DNA of 64,000 nt from Clostridium sp. TW13 (GTDB taxonomy: Bacteria; Bacillota; Clostridia; Clostridiales; Clostridiaceae), in NCBI RefSeq assembly GCF_024345225.1, contig NZ_BROD01000001.1, positions 1,054,001-1,118,000 on the forward strand, given 5' to 3'. Below the pieces are notes generated by a model. That model was not told where the DNA came from, did no database searches, and was given only the letters and a program-made list of their open reading frames with translations. A program made the translations under genes and the position numbers. Positions 18,739 to 28,148 of this stretch are shown here, piece by piece; the first letter of the stretch is position 1; every line of letters begins with the position of its first letter.

Positions 18739-19551
18739 ATGAAGTATTTTTTCTTTGATGTAGATGGAACTTTACAACCGTATATTCATAAGATGCCAAT
18801 GTCAACTAGAAATACAATAAAAAAATTACAAGAAGCAGGTAATGCTATATTTTTAGCTACCGGTCGAGTATATAATGAGGTAAAACCATTAATGGATGAA
18901 CTTAAAATTAGTAATGCAGTTTGCGCTGGTGGTGCCACTGTTGTCATAAATAATAAAATAGAGTATCAAATGTTTTTTGGAAAGCATGAGTTAAGTGATA
19001 TATTAGATGAATGTAGTATTTATAATGTTATTTTGGTAACTGTAGGTGATGGCAAATGTTATACAACTTATAAAGGCAATAAACTTACTTCATATATAGG
19101 ATTCATGAGTGTACTATCAAAGACAAATTTTTTTAAAGTTGGATCAGTGAATGGGAAAGCTATTAACACATATATGAATGTGGAAGTTGTAGAAAAAGAA
19201 CGTTTAATTCAGGAACCTACGCAAAAATTATTATTTTATAACTCTAAATTGATTGATAAATTAAAATGTCTACAGGGATATACTGTTAGAAACAATAAGT
19301 ATTGTAGGTCTGTTGAATTTGAGTTCAAGGAAAAAGGTGTGGAATATATTCGGGAAAAATATAATTTATCCTTGGATGATATTGTAGTCTTTGGAGATGG
19401 TAGAAATGATATTAGTCTATTTAAGTATGCTAAAAACTCAATAGCTATGGGAAATAGCTGCAATGAGTTAAAAAGAGTTGCTTCATTTATAACTCATAAA
19501 TCACATAGAGATGGTATTGAATATGCATGTGAATATTTTAAATGGATATAA
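18739..19551 (+). CDS. Cof-type HAD phosphatase
   Basis: A 270-residue HAD-IIB hydrolase. The N-terminal motif FFFDVDGT (nucleophile Asp7, acid Asp9), a middle cap domain, and the C-terminal VVFGDGRNDISLFK motif for magnesium binding place it in the Cof/YkrA group, which dephosphorylates sugar phosphates, nucleotides or flavin nucleotides. The substrate is not predictable. GAGGAGAAGTGATT precedes the ATG at 18739; a GTG at 18733 is too close to it. Confidence 0.88.
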   Translation: MKYFFFDVDGTLQPYIHKMPMSTRNTIKKLQEAGNAIFLATGRVYNEVKPLMDELKISNAVCAGGATVVINNKIEYQMFFGKHELSDILDECSIYNVILVTVGDGKCYTTYKGNKLTSYIGFMSVLSKTNFFKVGSVNGKAINTYMNVEVVEKERLIQEPTQKLLFYNSKLIDKLKCLQGYTVRNNKYCRSVEFEFKEKGVEYIREKYNLSLDDIVVFGDGRNDISLFKYAKNSIAMGNSCNELKRVASFITHKSHRDGIEYACEYFKWI

Positions 19552-19731
19552 AAATATTTAGTTTTCAGCAAAATATAATGAAATACAAAAATATTTTATT
19601 ATAGCATGATTAATGTTATAATAAAAGTATAAAAAAATATATATAATTATGGAAATCAACGACAAAAAATGATATTATATTATAAACATATGAAGAATAA
19701 AAGCATATTGAAGTACAAAAGAGGTGAAAAA

Positions 19732-22119
19732 ATGAATATAAGAAAAAAGTTTATAACTTTTTCTATTTTGTTTGGAATATTGCCTGTAGTTATTTCTACG
19801 GCAATTACTGTTGTATATTTTAGAGCAAAGGATATTGATATAATCAAACAAAATGTAACAACTGTTGCAAATGATCAATCAATAATTCTATCAACTTTTT
19901 TTGAGCAGAATTCTAGAGATTTAAACTTTGTTTCTAATATCCAAATAACTCAAGAATTATTAGAGGATTCTAATAATAATATGGGTTCTATAAATATTAA
20001 CGAATACACTAGTATAGTAAGCCAAATTTTATGCATCAGAAAGAAGCAGCAGTCTTATATATATAAAGCTAGTCTTGTGAACAAAAGAGGAGAAGTAATT
20101 GCAGCTACTGACAATAATACTATAAATAGTACAGTGATATTCTCTAAAAAAGATATGGACAAGTTAATAAATAGGCAAGCAGTAGTAACAGATATTGATA
20201 TAAACAATCGTGTGAAAACTGCCATAATTGCAGCTCCTGTGTTTGTTAAAGAGCAATACCAAGGTGCTATGTTATACATAATTGATATGAGCTATTTTCA
20301 AAATATGGTGCGTAATACACACTTTTTTAAAACAGGGAAAGTCGCCATATTCGATGGGAAAGGAGTTATCGCAGCTAGTAGTAGCAAAAATATTATAAGT
20401 AATATTAATTCAATCAATGCACCTAACAATTTATATGAGCAATGGAGAAAAATAGATTCCAATAAGTATCCGAAAGGGATAATAGAATATAAATTGAATG
20501 GTGTGGATAAAATTGGGTACTATTCCAAAATTAGCGATACTGGATGGGTAGTGCTAAGTGGAGTTGAATGGAATGAATTCAAAATGCCACTTAATAAAAC
20601 AATAAATACTATTATCATCATTATTTTATTCATTTTTTTACTTATAATTATATCTTATACCTTTGTTGTTAATTATTTTTCAAAACCGATCTATGATTTA
20701 TTGGAAGTTATTAGAAAGGTGAGAGAAGGAAATTACAAAGGAAGATTTGTTTATAAAGAAGATAATGAATTTGGAGAAATATCTAGAGCATTTAATGACC
20801 TAATTGAAAGAATAGAAAAAAAGAGGAAACAAATAGAAGATAAAAATAGAGATTTAGAATCTTTAACCTCTAATATACCTGGAGGTGTTCATCGTAATAG
20901 AATAGAAAATGGTGAATATTTGATAGATTATTTAAGTTACGGATGTTTAAATATTTTAGGATATAAACCTGAGGAATTTCATCAGTTCTATGGCAAAAGT
21001 ATATTTGATTTGGTATATGAAAAGGATCGCCAAAGAGTACAACAAGAAATTATCGACCAAATAAGAATGTTCGATAAATATACAGTAGAATTTAGAATTA
21101 AACGTAAAGATGGAAGTATAATATGGCTAATTGATAATGGAAGAATAGTTAAAGATAGAGATGGAAAAATGTATAGTTATAGCGTAGTGTTGAATATAAC
21201 TGATGCAAAAATTGCAGAAGAAAAGCTCAGAGTAAGTGAGGAACGTTATCGTATAATAATGTCTCAAACAGAAGATATAATTTTTGAGTGGGATGTCAAA
21301 AGGGATAGTATTCAGTACTCTAAAAATTTAAAAGATAGGTTTAACGTTGAACTGAATATAACTGAAATTAGTAAGAAATTAGTGAATAATGATTTTATTT
21401 ATAAAGATGATATTCGTAAATTTAGTAATTTAATTAACAATATTGTTTGTGGAGAAAGATATGGAGAAACTGAAGTTAGAATTAAGAAAGATAGTGATAG
21501 TTATACTTGGTGTAAAATGAGGATAACCTCAATATTTGATGAAAATGGTGATATAGTAAGAGCCATAGGAGCAATAATAGATATTGATAAACAGAAAAAG
21601 GAAACAGAAAATCTTTTGTTTATGGCAGAAAGAGACAGTGCTACGGGTTTATATAATAAAGGAACTTCTCAAAGGCTAGTTGAGAAATACATGAGGAATG
21701 CAGAACAAAGTTCTAAAGGGGCTTTATTTGTAATAGATGTAGATAATTTTAAGCTAGTTAATGATACTTTAGGCCATTTAGCTGGGGATTATGTACTAAA
21801 TAGAATTTCTGCAATGCTGTCACAAACCTTTAAAGAAAATTCTATCATTGGAAGAATTGGTGGAGATGAATTCATAGTGTTTTTAAAAGATGTATCTTCT
21901 AAGGAATTTATCCAAAATAAAGCAGATGAATTAGTTGAAGGGTTTAGAAAAATAAATATTGAAGAAGGCTGGGGGATTAAGGTATCAGGTAGTATAGGAA
22001 TAGCTTTTTATCCTTTGCATGGAAATTCATATGAGAAACTTTTTATTAGTGCAGATAAGGCTGTATATTATTCTAAGAAAAATGGTAAAGATGGTTATTG
22101 TATTTTTGAGGATATTTAG
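19732..22119 (+). CDS. Membrane diguanylate cyclase with Cache, HAMP, two PAS and GGDEF domains
   Basis: A 795-residue sensor that should make cyclic di-GMP. Order: membrane helix (about 8-30), extracytoplasmic double-Cache-like domain (about 40-275), second helix (about 292-315), HAMP, coiled coil, two PAS domains (about 375-500 and 510-625) and GGDEF. The active-site motif GGDEF is intact (710-714). The position of the inhibitory RxxD site, five residues before it, reads KENS, so product inhibition is probably absent. An upstream ATG at 19669 lacks a good site; the ATG at 19732 follows AAAGAGGTG. Confidence 0.9.
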   Translation: MNIRKKFITFSILFGILPVVISTAITVVYFRAKDIDIIKQNVTTVANDQSIILSTFFEQNSRDLNFVSNIQITQELLEDSNNNMGSININEYTSIVSQILCIRKKQQSYIYKASLVNKRGEVIAATDNNTINSTVIFSKKDMDKLINRQAVVTDIDINNRVKTAIIAAPVFVKEQYQGAMLYIIDMSYFQNMVRNTHFFKTGKVAIFDGKGVIAASSSKNIISNINSINAPNNLYEQWRKIDSNKYPKGIIEYKLNGVDKIGYYSKISDTGWVVLSGVEWNEFKMPLNKTINTIIIIILFIFLLIIISYTFVVNYFSKPIYDLLEVIRKVREGNYKGRFVYKEDNEFGEISRAFNDLIERIEKKRKQIEDKNRDLESLTSNIPGGVHRNRIENGEYLIDYLSYGCLNILGYKPEEFHQFYGKSIFDLVYEKDRQRVQQEIIDQIRMFDKYTVEFRIKRKDGSIIWLIDNGRIVKDRDGKMYSYSVVLNITDAKIAEEKLRVSEERYRIIMSQTEDIIFEWDVKRDSIQYSKNLKDRFNVELNITEISKKLVNNDFIYKDDIRKFSNLINNIVCGERYGETEVRIKKDSDSYTWCKMRITSIFDENGDIVRAIGAIIDIDKQKKETENLLFMAERDSATGLYNKGTSQRLVEKYMRNAEQSSKGALFVIDVDNFKLVNDTLGHLAGDYVLNRISAMLSQTFKENSIIGRIGGDEFIVFLKDVSSKEFIQNKADELVEGFRKINIEEGWGIKVSGSIGIAFYPLHGNSYEKLFISADKAVYYSKKNGKDGYCIFEDI

Positions 22120-22182
22120 TTGTACTTCTGTGAAAGTGATAATCTATTGAAAAAGTAAATAATTATAAGCTTTAATTTATAT

Positions 22183-22224
22183 AAGCAGAACGAAGATATA
22201 AAACTTTTTGTTCTGCTTTTTTTG
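22183..22224 (+). terminator. Terminator of the diguanylate cyclase gene
   Basis: AAGCAGAAC (22183-22191) pairs with GTTCTGCTT (22210-22218), followed by a T run. I see nothing else recognisable in 22225-22420. Confidence 0.85.
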
Positions 22225-22420
22225 ATTAATGAAAGTTAAGAGCATTTTTCTCAGCCAGGTAGGAGTATTAAAATAACTAAATATAAGTCGAAAATTCTTT
22301 CAGGTGCATTGCAAAAATAAAAAAATAACTATATAATCAAATTAATAGTAATAAATAATAATAAATATTACATAATATTTTGTTTCGACAAAATGAGGAT
22401 ATAAATAGGGGGAATGAATT

Positions 22421-24220
22421 TTGAAGGGTACAGTTGTATCAACTTGGATAAAAACGAATAGGAAGTTGTTTGGAGACTCAGTAGTAAATGAGTCTTTGAA
22501 TTTTATTGGTTGGGGAAGTGATAAGATATTTTCTCCAATTGAAAATATCAAAGATGATGAAGTTAAAAAATTAATAGCTCATATAGCTCAAAAAGAGAAT
22601 ATGGAAGTAGGAGTATTGTGGAGAAAAATTGGACAAGATAATATAAAATCTTTCAGTCAAGATTATCCTGCGTTTTTCAAACATGATAATGTATATTCAT
22701 TTCTAAAATCTATGTATGATGTGCATGTGGTAATGACAAAAAAATTTACAGGGGCTAAACCTCCTTTAGTACTAATAGAACCTATATCGAGGAGAGAAGC
22801 AGTATTTAGTTACAATTCATCAAGAGGAATGTTTGATTATTTCAAGGGTATGCTAGAAGGATCTTGTGAATATTTTAATGAGAAGGTACAGATAGAAGAA
22901 ATATCAAAAACAGATAGTGAGTTAAAGTTAAAGCTTATATTTGATAAAGATATTTATTATAGTAAAAAATATTTTTTTAATAGATTATTTTCTTTAGGAT
23001 TTATTAAGAGCTTTGGAGTAAAAGCAGGTTTATTTACTTTTATAATATCAGCTATTGTTATGGTACCAATGTTAGGTTTAAATAATATAGTCAAAGCACT
23101 AATTGGAAGTGGTATATCTGGTATAGCAGCTTTTGCTGTGGTTTCACTAATGATGGGACCTAAAAATATAATAAATGAAGAGATACAAAGAGTAATTAAT
23201 AATCAATATAATATTGATGGTAAAATTATTACTAATGATTTTTTTGAAGAAATATTTGAAGCATTAAAAAATCATAAGAAAGTTATTCAAGCAGATTTTG
23301 TTGGGTTTAAGGGTGTTACAGATGAAATGAATACATTTGTAGATACAATTAATAATATATCAGATACAATGAAACATACTTCAGATGAAATTGGAGGAGT
23401 TGTTGAACAAGTTGCTAATGGAGCAGTTATGCAAGCAGAAAATACGGATATAGCAGTGCAAGCACTTAATGGAAATATTACAGCATTAAGAAATATAGTT
23501 AAAAATGAAAACTCAAATAAAACTGAACTTGAAGCAGCTGTGAATAAAATAAATAATAGCTACGAAAATGTAGATAGTGCAAGTAGGAATATTTTAAGTT
23601 CTTTAGAAAAATTCAATGAAGTAAAGACACAGGGTTCAAAGCTTGAAGTTAAGGCAAAAGATATAACTAATATTGTTTCTATAGTTTCAGGGATATCAGA
23701 ACAAACTAATCTATTAGCTTTAAATGCATCCATAGAGGCTGCTAGAGCAGGAGAACAGGGAAGAGGATTTTCTGTTGTTGCCGAATCAATAAGAAAGTTA
23801 GCAGAACAATCTAAGGAGGCTGTTGAAGAGATTAACACAAATTTAGAACAATTTGTTGAAGAAATTAAATCTCTAGTAGTTAATATAGAAAGTCAATATG
23901 TTGTGTTGGAAAAAGAAACAGATAGTTTAGGAATGGTTAGAAACATAAGTTTTGAAGCTAATCAATCAGTGAAAAGTGTAGCATCTTCTATGATAGATAC
24001 TATAGATAAACTTAATACAGAGGCGGATTCTATTTCTAGTGTTTATGATAGTATAGAATCTTTAGCTGCTATAGCTCAAGAAAATTCAGCATCTTCAGAA
24101 GAAGTAAGTGCCAATGTAATAAATTATACAAATGAGATTAAGAAGCTTATAGATAATATACATGATTTTAAGGGAATTACTGAGGCATTTAAAAATGACT
24201 TAGAAAAATATAAGATATAA
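22421..24220 (+). CDS. H-NOX (heme) methyl-accepting chemotaxis protein
   Basis: A 599-residue gas sensor. Residues 1-185 are an H-NOX heme domain: proximal His102, Pro115 and the heme-propionate motif Y131-x-S133-x-R135 are all at canonical positions. The distal residues Trp9, Asn74 and Tyr140 match the oxygen-binding Thermoanaerobacter (Caldanaerobacter) H-NOX. Two membrane helices follow (about 200-255), then an MCP signalling domain with the hairpin tip [20 protein letters not shown]. No extracellular domain exists, so the heme faces the cytoplasm. It should steer motility by O2 or NO. TTG start behind GGGGGAATGAATT, matching the family start MKGT. Confidence 0.93.
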   Translation: MKGTVVSTWIKTNRKLFGDSVVNESLNFIGWGSDKIFSPIENIKDDEVKKLIAHIAQKENMEVGVLWRKIGQDNIKSFSQDYPAFFKHDNVYSFLKSMYDVHVVMTKKFTGAKPPLVLIEPISRREAVFSYNSSRGMFDYFKGMLEGSCEYFNEKVQIEEISKTDSELKLKLIFDKDIYYSKKYFFNRLFSLGFIKSFGVKAGLFTFIISAIVMVPMLGLNNIVKALIGSGISGIAAFAVVSLMMGPKNIINEEIQRVINNQYNIDGKIITNDFFEEIFEALKNHKKVIQADFVGFKGVTDEMNTFVDTINNISDTMKHTSDEIGGVVEQVANGAVMQAENTDIAVQALNGNITALRNIVKNENSNKTELEAAVNKINNSYENVDSASRNILSSLEKFNEVKTQGSKLEVKAKDITNIVSIVSGISEQTNLLALNASIEAARAGEQGRGFSVVAESIRKLAEQSKEAVEEINTNLEQFVEEIKSLVVNIESQYVVLEKETDSLGMVRNISFEANQSVKSVASSMIDTIDKLNTEADSISSVYDSIESLAAIAQENSASSEEVSANVINYTNEIKKLIDNIHDFKGITEAFKNDLEKYKI

Positions 24221-24285
24221 AAATATTAACACTTAAAATACTTTATTCATATACTTTAGGGATAGAAATATTTTGAGAGGAATTT

Positions 24286-25548
24286 ATGTCTATATATTTT
24301 GACGCAAGAGCAATTAGTGATCTTATAGGAGATAATTTTTTTAGAGCAGATAAGGAATTTACAATAGAAGAATTAGCAAAGTATGATGGAACTAACGGAA
24401 ATCCATCATATGTTGCTATTAGTGGAGTTGTTTATGATGTTAGTAATTCAGAACCTTGGAAAGTTGGTAAGCATTTTGGACTTTTACCAGGTAAGGATTT
24501 AACAGAGGAATTTAATTCTTGCCATGGGTTGATTCAAATTCTTAACAGTCTGCCAAAGGTGGGAGTACTTAGTGGAAGTACTGGAATGGGAACTACACAA
24601 GCAGGAGGAATGACTACCGGAGGGATGTTTGGAGGAAGCACCACTGGAGGAATGAACATGGGTGGTGGAATGATGGGCCAAGGAACAACCTCAACAACAG
24701 GAGGGATGTTTGGAGGAAGCACCACTGGAGGAATGAATGCTGGTGGTGGAATGATGGGCCAAGGAACAACCTCAACAACAGGAGGGATGTTTGGAGAAAG
24801 CACCACTGGAGGAATGAACATGGGTGGTGGAATGATGGGCCAAGGAACAACCTCAACAACAGGAGGGATGTTTGGAGGAAGCACCACTGGAGGAATGAAT
24901 GCTGGTGGTGGAATGATGGACCAAGGAACAACCTCAACAACAGGAGGGATGTTTGGAGAAAGCACCACTGGAGGAATGAACATGGGTGGTGGAATGATGG
25001 GCCAAGGAACAACCTCAACAACAGGAGGGATGTTTGGAGGAAGCACCACTGGAGGAATGAACATGGGTGGTGGAATGATGGACCAAGGAACAACCTCAAC
25101 AACAGGAGGGATGTTTGGAGGAAGCACCACTGGAGGAATGAACATGGGTGGTGGAATGATGGGCCAAGGAACAACCTCAACAACAGGAGGGATGTTTGGA
25201 GGAAGCACCACTGGAGGAATGAACATGGGTGGTGGAATGATGGGCCAAGGAACAACTTCAACAACAGGAGGAGTTACTACTGGTACTACAGGTTCAACTC
25301 CTAGTACAACTAACTTTAATCCAGATGATTGGGTATATTATATTGTTCCTTTAGTTAATCGTGCTTTAGCAGAAGCTGATCAAGGAATTAATCCAAGACA
25401 CTTGTATCAGGAATTTATTTTGGCTGGTGTACTTGTGGGAATGGGAAGAACCCCTCAAGAAGCTATTGATTTAGTGGAAGAGTGGGAAGCTAATGGAACA
25501 TCTCAATTGTTAGCAAAAAGCAAAGCTAATAGATCATTTTATTACTAA
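24286..25548 (+). CDS. Cytochrome b5-like domain protein with Gly/Met-rich tandem repeats
   Basis: A 420-residue three-part protein. Residues 20-90 resemble a bacterial cytochrome b5-like heme/steroid-binding domain (FTIEELAKYDG, then YVAISGVVYDVS), with His63 and His80 as possible heme ligands. Residues 112-327 are eight 27-residue repeats rich in Gly, Met and Thr. The last 85 residues are a folded, unassigned domain (WVYYIVPLVNRALAEADQG). No signal peptide. It lies between an oxygen sensor and a Mn catalase, so a redox or spore-coat role is inferred. Exact function unknown. Confidence 0.8.
   Translation: MSIYFDARAISDLIGDNFFRADKEFTIEELAKYDGTNGNPSYVAISGVVYDVSNSEPWKVGKHFGLLPGKDLTEEFNSCHGLIQILNSLPKVGVLSGSTGMGTTQAGGMTTGGMFGGSTTGGMNMGGGMMGQGTTSTTGGMFGGSTTGGMNAGGGMMGQGTTSTTGGMFGESTTGGMNMGGGMMGQGTTSTTGGMFGGSTTGGMNAGGGMMDQGTTSTTGGMFGESTTGGMNMGGGMMGQGTTSTTGGMFGGSTTGGMNMGGGMMDQGTTSTTGGMFGGSTTGGMNMGGGMMGQGTTSTTGGMFGGSTTGGMNMGGGMMGQGTTSTTGGVTTGTTGSTPSTTNFNPDDWVYYIVPLVNRALAEADQGINPRHLYQEFILAGVLVGMGRTPQEAIDLVEEWEANGTSQLLAKSKANRSFYY
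24619..25266 (+). repeat. Eight tandem 81-bp repeats inside the cytochrome b5-like gene
   Basis: Units start at 24619, 24700, 24781, 24862, 24943, 25024, 25105 and 25186, each exactly 81 bp and almost identical. Variable codons are GGS/GES, MNM/MNA and MGQ/MDQ. The reading frame is kept. Long antisense frames here are by-products of the repeat. Confidence 0.97.
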
Positions 25549-25568
25549 AATAAATAATGAATGGTATG

Positions 25569-25602
25569 AAAAAGATGTATTTTTTTTAATACATCTTTTT
25601 TA
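25569..25602 (+). terminator. Terminator after the repeat-protein gene
   Basis: AAAAAGATGTATT pairs with AATACATCTTTTT around a T-rich loop, followed by more T. Confidence 0.85.
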
Positions 25603-25708
25603 TTATAAATAAATGGATAAAGGTGGAATACAAGTTATGCATTAACTAAGAATATTTAAAATAATTGAACAAATAATAAAAAGTATAAAATAAGTGGAGG
25701 TGTTAATT

Positions 25709-26401
25709 ATGTTTGAGCATAAAAAACAGTTGTTAAATATGGTGAAAGTAGAAAGGCCAAATCCACAATATGCAGTTTTGATGCAAGAGCAACTAGGTGG
25801 TGGTAATGGAGAACTGAAAGCAGCTATGCAATATATATCTCAAAGTTTTAGAATAAAGGATCCAGAAATAAAGGATTTATTTTTGGATATTGGTGCAGAA
25901 GAACTTAGTCATATGGAGATGGTTGCACAAACAATTAACTTATTGAATGGGCATACAGTAGATAATGCGAAGGTTACTAGTGGCGAAATTCAAACTCATG
26001 TACAATGTGGACTTTCGCCTGTATTAATTAATTCATCAGGAGAACCTTGGACAGCTAACTATGTAACTGTCACTGGTGATTTAGTGGCTGATTTATTATC
26101 AAATATAGCATCTGAGCAAAGAGCCAAGGTTGTATACGAATATTTATATAGGCAAATAGAAGACAAGGAAGTTAGAGCTACAATTGACTTCTTGCTTAAT
26201 AGAGAAGAAGCACATAATGCATTATTTAGAGAGGCATTAAACAAAGTACAGAACAGTGGATCTAATAAAGATTTTGGGGTAACTAAAGATTCCAAGATTT
26301 ATTTTGATTTATCAACCCCTGGTCCTGATCATCAGGCACCAAATCCAACACCTCCATCATTTGAGTCACCAAGAAGAGAGAAAGAAGTGGTATTGTCATA
26401 A
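25709..26401 (+). CDS. Manganese catalase, CotJC-like
   Basis: A 230-residue ferritin-fold protein of the Mn-catalase family that removes hydrogen peroxide. Carboxylate/histidine ligand motifs are visible: ELKAAMQY, EELSHMEM and, later, REEAHNALF. The long conserved segment SGEPWTANYVTVTGDLVADL is typical. In Clostridium and Bacillus such proteins (CotJC, YjqC) can be spore-coat components. The proline-rich C-terminus (PGPDHQAPNPTPPS) is an extension. GTGGAGGTG precedes the ATG at 25709; an upstream in-frame start at 25694 overlaps the site. A terminator follows. Confidence 0.9.
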   Translation: MFEHKKQLLNMVKVERPNPQYAVLMQEQLGGGNGELKAAMQYISQSFRIKDPEIKDLFLDIGAEELSHMEMVAQTINLLNGHTVDNAKVTSGEIQTHVQCGLSPVLINSSGEPWTANYVTVTGDLVADLLSNIASEQRAKVVYEYLYRQIEDKEVRATIDFLLNREEAHNALFREALNKVQNSGSNKDFGVTKDSKIYFDLSTPGPDHQAPNPTPPSFESPRREKEVVLS

Positions 26402-26413
26402 TTCACTAATTTA

Positions 26414-26446
26414 AAGGGTATCTGATTCTAAAGATACCCTTCCTTT
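26414..26446 (+). terminator. Terminator of the Mn catalase gene
   Basis: AAGGGTATC (26414-26422) pairs with GATACCCTT (26433-26441). The trailing T run is short. Confidence 0.7.
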
Positions 26447-26498
26447 AAAATTTTCAGAGAACAGACATAACCTATGTTAAAAGAGAGGAATTATAAAG

Positions 26499-27530
26499 AT
26501 GAAGAAAATTATTACAACTATAGTGTTAATTATAATAGCAATATTTACTGTAGGATTTTTAATTATTAATAATATAACTCACACAAGTGGTGGAACAATT
26601 AATACATATTTAGCAGCAAATTTACAATTGAATAAAATTTTGAATCCTAAAAATTTTAATAAAAATGATTTAAAAGAAGTTAGAAAATATTCTAATGGGC
26701 TCATCTCAAAGTGGACAGAAAAACCTATAGAGTTTTCTGATATAAAAAATGAAGTAGCAGAAATAAATTCGCGAAAGGTGCCAATAAGAATATACACTCC
26801 TAGAAAAGATAAAAACTTACCAATAATTATTTATTCTCATGGTGGTAGTTGGTTTGAAGGTAGCATAGAGACTGCGGATAATATTTGTAGAAAGATTTCT
26901 AAGAATACAGGAGCAATAGTAATTTCATCAGAATATAGTCTCGCACCAGAAAAGCCATTTCCAGCAGCAATTGAGGATGTTTATAGTGTGTTGCAATGGT
27001 CATACAAAAATGCCGAGCAAATTAATGGTGATAATAAAAGAATTTCTCTTGCTGGAGATAGTGCTGGAGCCAATATAAGTGCTGCAGTATCTACAATGGC
27101 AAGAAATAAGAAGGGTCCTGATATTAAATGTCAAGTCTTAATATATCCATCTACAAATATAGCAGAACTGAATACTAAGTCGTGGGGGGATTTTCAAAAT
27201 CGGCTTAATATTTCAAGTGAAGAAATGGAACAATATATTTCTTATTATGTACCTAAAAAAGAAGAAAGAAAAAATCCATATGCATCTCCGCTTTTGACAA
27301 AAGATTTTAAGGGATTGCCAGATACGCTTATAATAACAGCAGAAATTGATCCGTTGAGAGATGAAGCGGAAAAATATGGTGGTAAGCTAAGGGAAGCTGG
27401 AGTAAAAGTAAATTTAAAACAATTTAAAGGTGTAACTCATGGGTTTATTACCATGGATAAGATAACAAATCAAGCAAATGCGGCACTACAGGAAGTATAC
27501 TCATATATAGAAAAGGAACTTGGAAAATAA
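26499..27530 (+). CDS. Membrane-anchored alpha/beta hydrolase, HSL/acetyl-esterase family
   Basis: A 343-residue esterase. An N-terminal hydrophobic helix (about 4-25) without a clear cleavage site should anchor it outside the membrane. The oxyanion motif HGGSW (114-118), nucleophile motif GDSAG (Ser188), Asp284 (EIDPLRDE) and His314 (THGF) form a complete catalytic set of the hormone-sensitive-lipase group. It probably removes acyl groups from small esters or acetylated carbohydrates. The gene stands alone between two terminated units. Confidence 0.88.
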   Translation: MKKIITTIVLIIIAIFTVGFLIINNITHTSGGTINTYLAANLQLNKILNPKNFNKNDLKEVRKYSNGLISKWTEKPIEFSDIKNEVAEINSRKVPIRIYTPRKDKNLPIIIYSHGGSWFEGSIETADNICRKISKNTGAIVISSEYSLAPEKPFPAAIEDVYSVLQWSYKNAEQINGDNKRISLAGDSAGANISAAVSTMARNKKGPDIKCQVLIYPSTNIAELNTKSWGDFQNRLNISSEEMEQYISYYVPKKEERKNPYASPLLTKDFKGLPDTLIITAEIDPLRDEAEKYGGKLREAGVKVNLKQFKGVTHGFITMDKITNQANAALQEVYSYIEKELGK

Positions 27531-27609
27531 TATAAACATATATTTTAAATAAATGAGCATACTACGAATGTATAAATAAATAATTATTTTTACAAAGGAG
27601 GAATAAACA

Positions 27610-27981
27610 ATGGCGCATAGAGAACACGAAGTTAGACATAGTAATGGTAATAGTATTGGAAGATGGATAGGAAGATTAGTTTTAATTACAATCATCCTAG
27701 CTATCACATCATTTTTAACCCCAGGGTTTACAATTTACGGATTATGGTCAACTGTACTTGCAGCTGTAGTAATAACAATAATAGATAGTTTAGTTGAATC
27801 ATTCATGGGTGTTGATGCATCACCTATGGGAAAAGGGTTAAAGGGTTTTGTAATAGCGGCTATAATAATATATGCAACACAATTTCTAGTCCCAGGTATG
27901 AGTGTATCAATAATAGGAGCAATTCTTGCTGCCTTAGTTATTGGAGTTTTAGATGCTATATTACCTGGTAGAGCAATGTAA
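27610..27981 (+). CDS. Four-helix phage-holin-like family membrane protein (PF04020 type)
   Basis: A 123-residue protein with four predicted membrane helices after a His/Arg-rich start (MAHREHEVRHSNG). The paired pattern (LTPGFTIYGLWSTVLAAVV, later LVPGMSVSIIGAILAALV) is typical of the PF04020 family, named after mycobacteriophage holins but common in bacterial genomes outside prophages. No lysis or phage genes are near, so a holin function should not be assumed. Strong AAAGGAGGAATAAAC site. Confidence 0.85.
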   Translation: MAHREHEVRHSNGNSIGRWIGRLVLITIILAITSFLTPGFTIYGLWSTVLAAVVITIIDSLVESFMGVDASPMGKGLKGFVIAAIIIYATQFLVPGMSVSIIGAILAALVIGVLDAILPGRAM

Positions 27982-28000
27982 TAAGCATAGCATAAATATA

Positions 28001-28040
28001 ACTGCAACTTATAATGATTATAGGTTGCAGTATTTTTTAT
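28001..28040. terminator. Terminator between the holin-like gene and the convergent binding-protein gene
   Basis: ACTGCAAC..TATAAT / ATTATA..GTTGCAGT form a long stem (28001-28031) followed by ATTTTTTATT. Confidence 0.85.
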
Positions 28041-28148
28041 TCTTTAGGATATTATAATAAAATTTAATTTATAGATAACTTACTAAAAGAGGTTATTTGA
28101 TTAGGTTTCGTATGGTAAAAGAATAAAAAAAGAAATTATACAACTAAT

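Noticed and set aside
22225-22420. Possible cyclic di-GMP riboswitch between the diguanylate cyclase and H-NOX genes
   Set aside because: I looked for the conserved GEMM core and could not find it; only a terminator is clear.
24240-24285. Sporulation sigma-E/K promoter before the b5-like gene
   Set aside because: CATA-like elements occur, but the spacing to a matching -35 does not fit either consensus.
24534-25264. Long antisense open frames (230 and 216 codons) over the repeat gene
   Set aside because: They are periodic by-products of the in-frame 81-bp repeat, with low-complexity Pro/Ile or Leu/Phe products and no ribosome binding site.
24619-25266. CRISPR-like periodic array
   Set aside because: Units abut each other without unique spacers, keep the reading frame and encode protein repeats.
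27610-27981. Prophage or lysis module because of the holin-like protein
   Set aside because: No endolysin, structural or integrase genes are near; this family is common in bacterial chromosomes.
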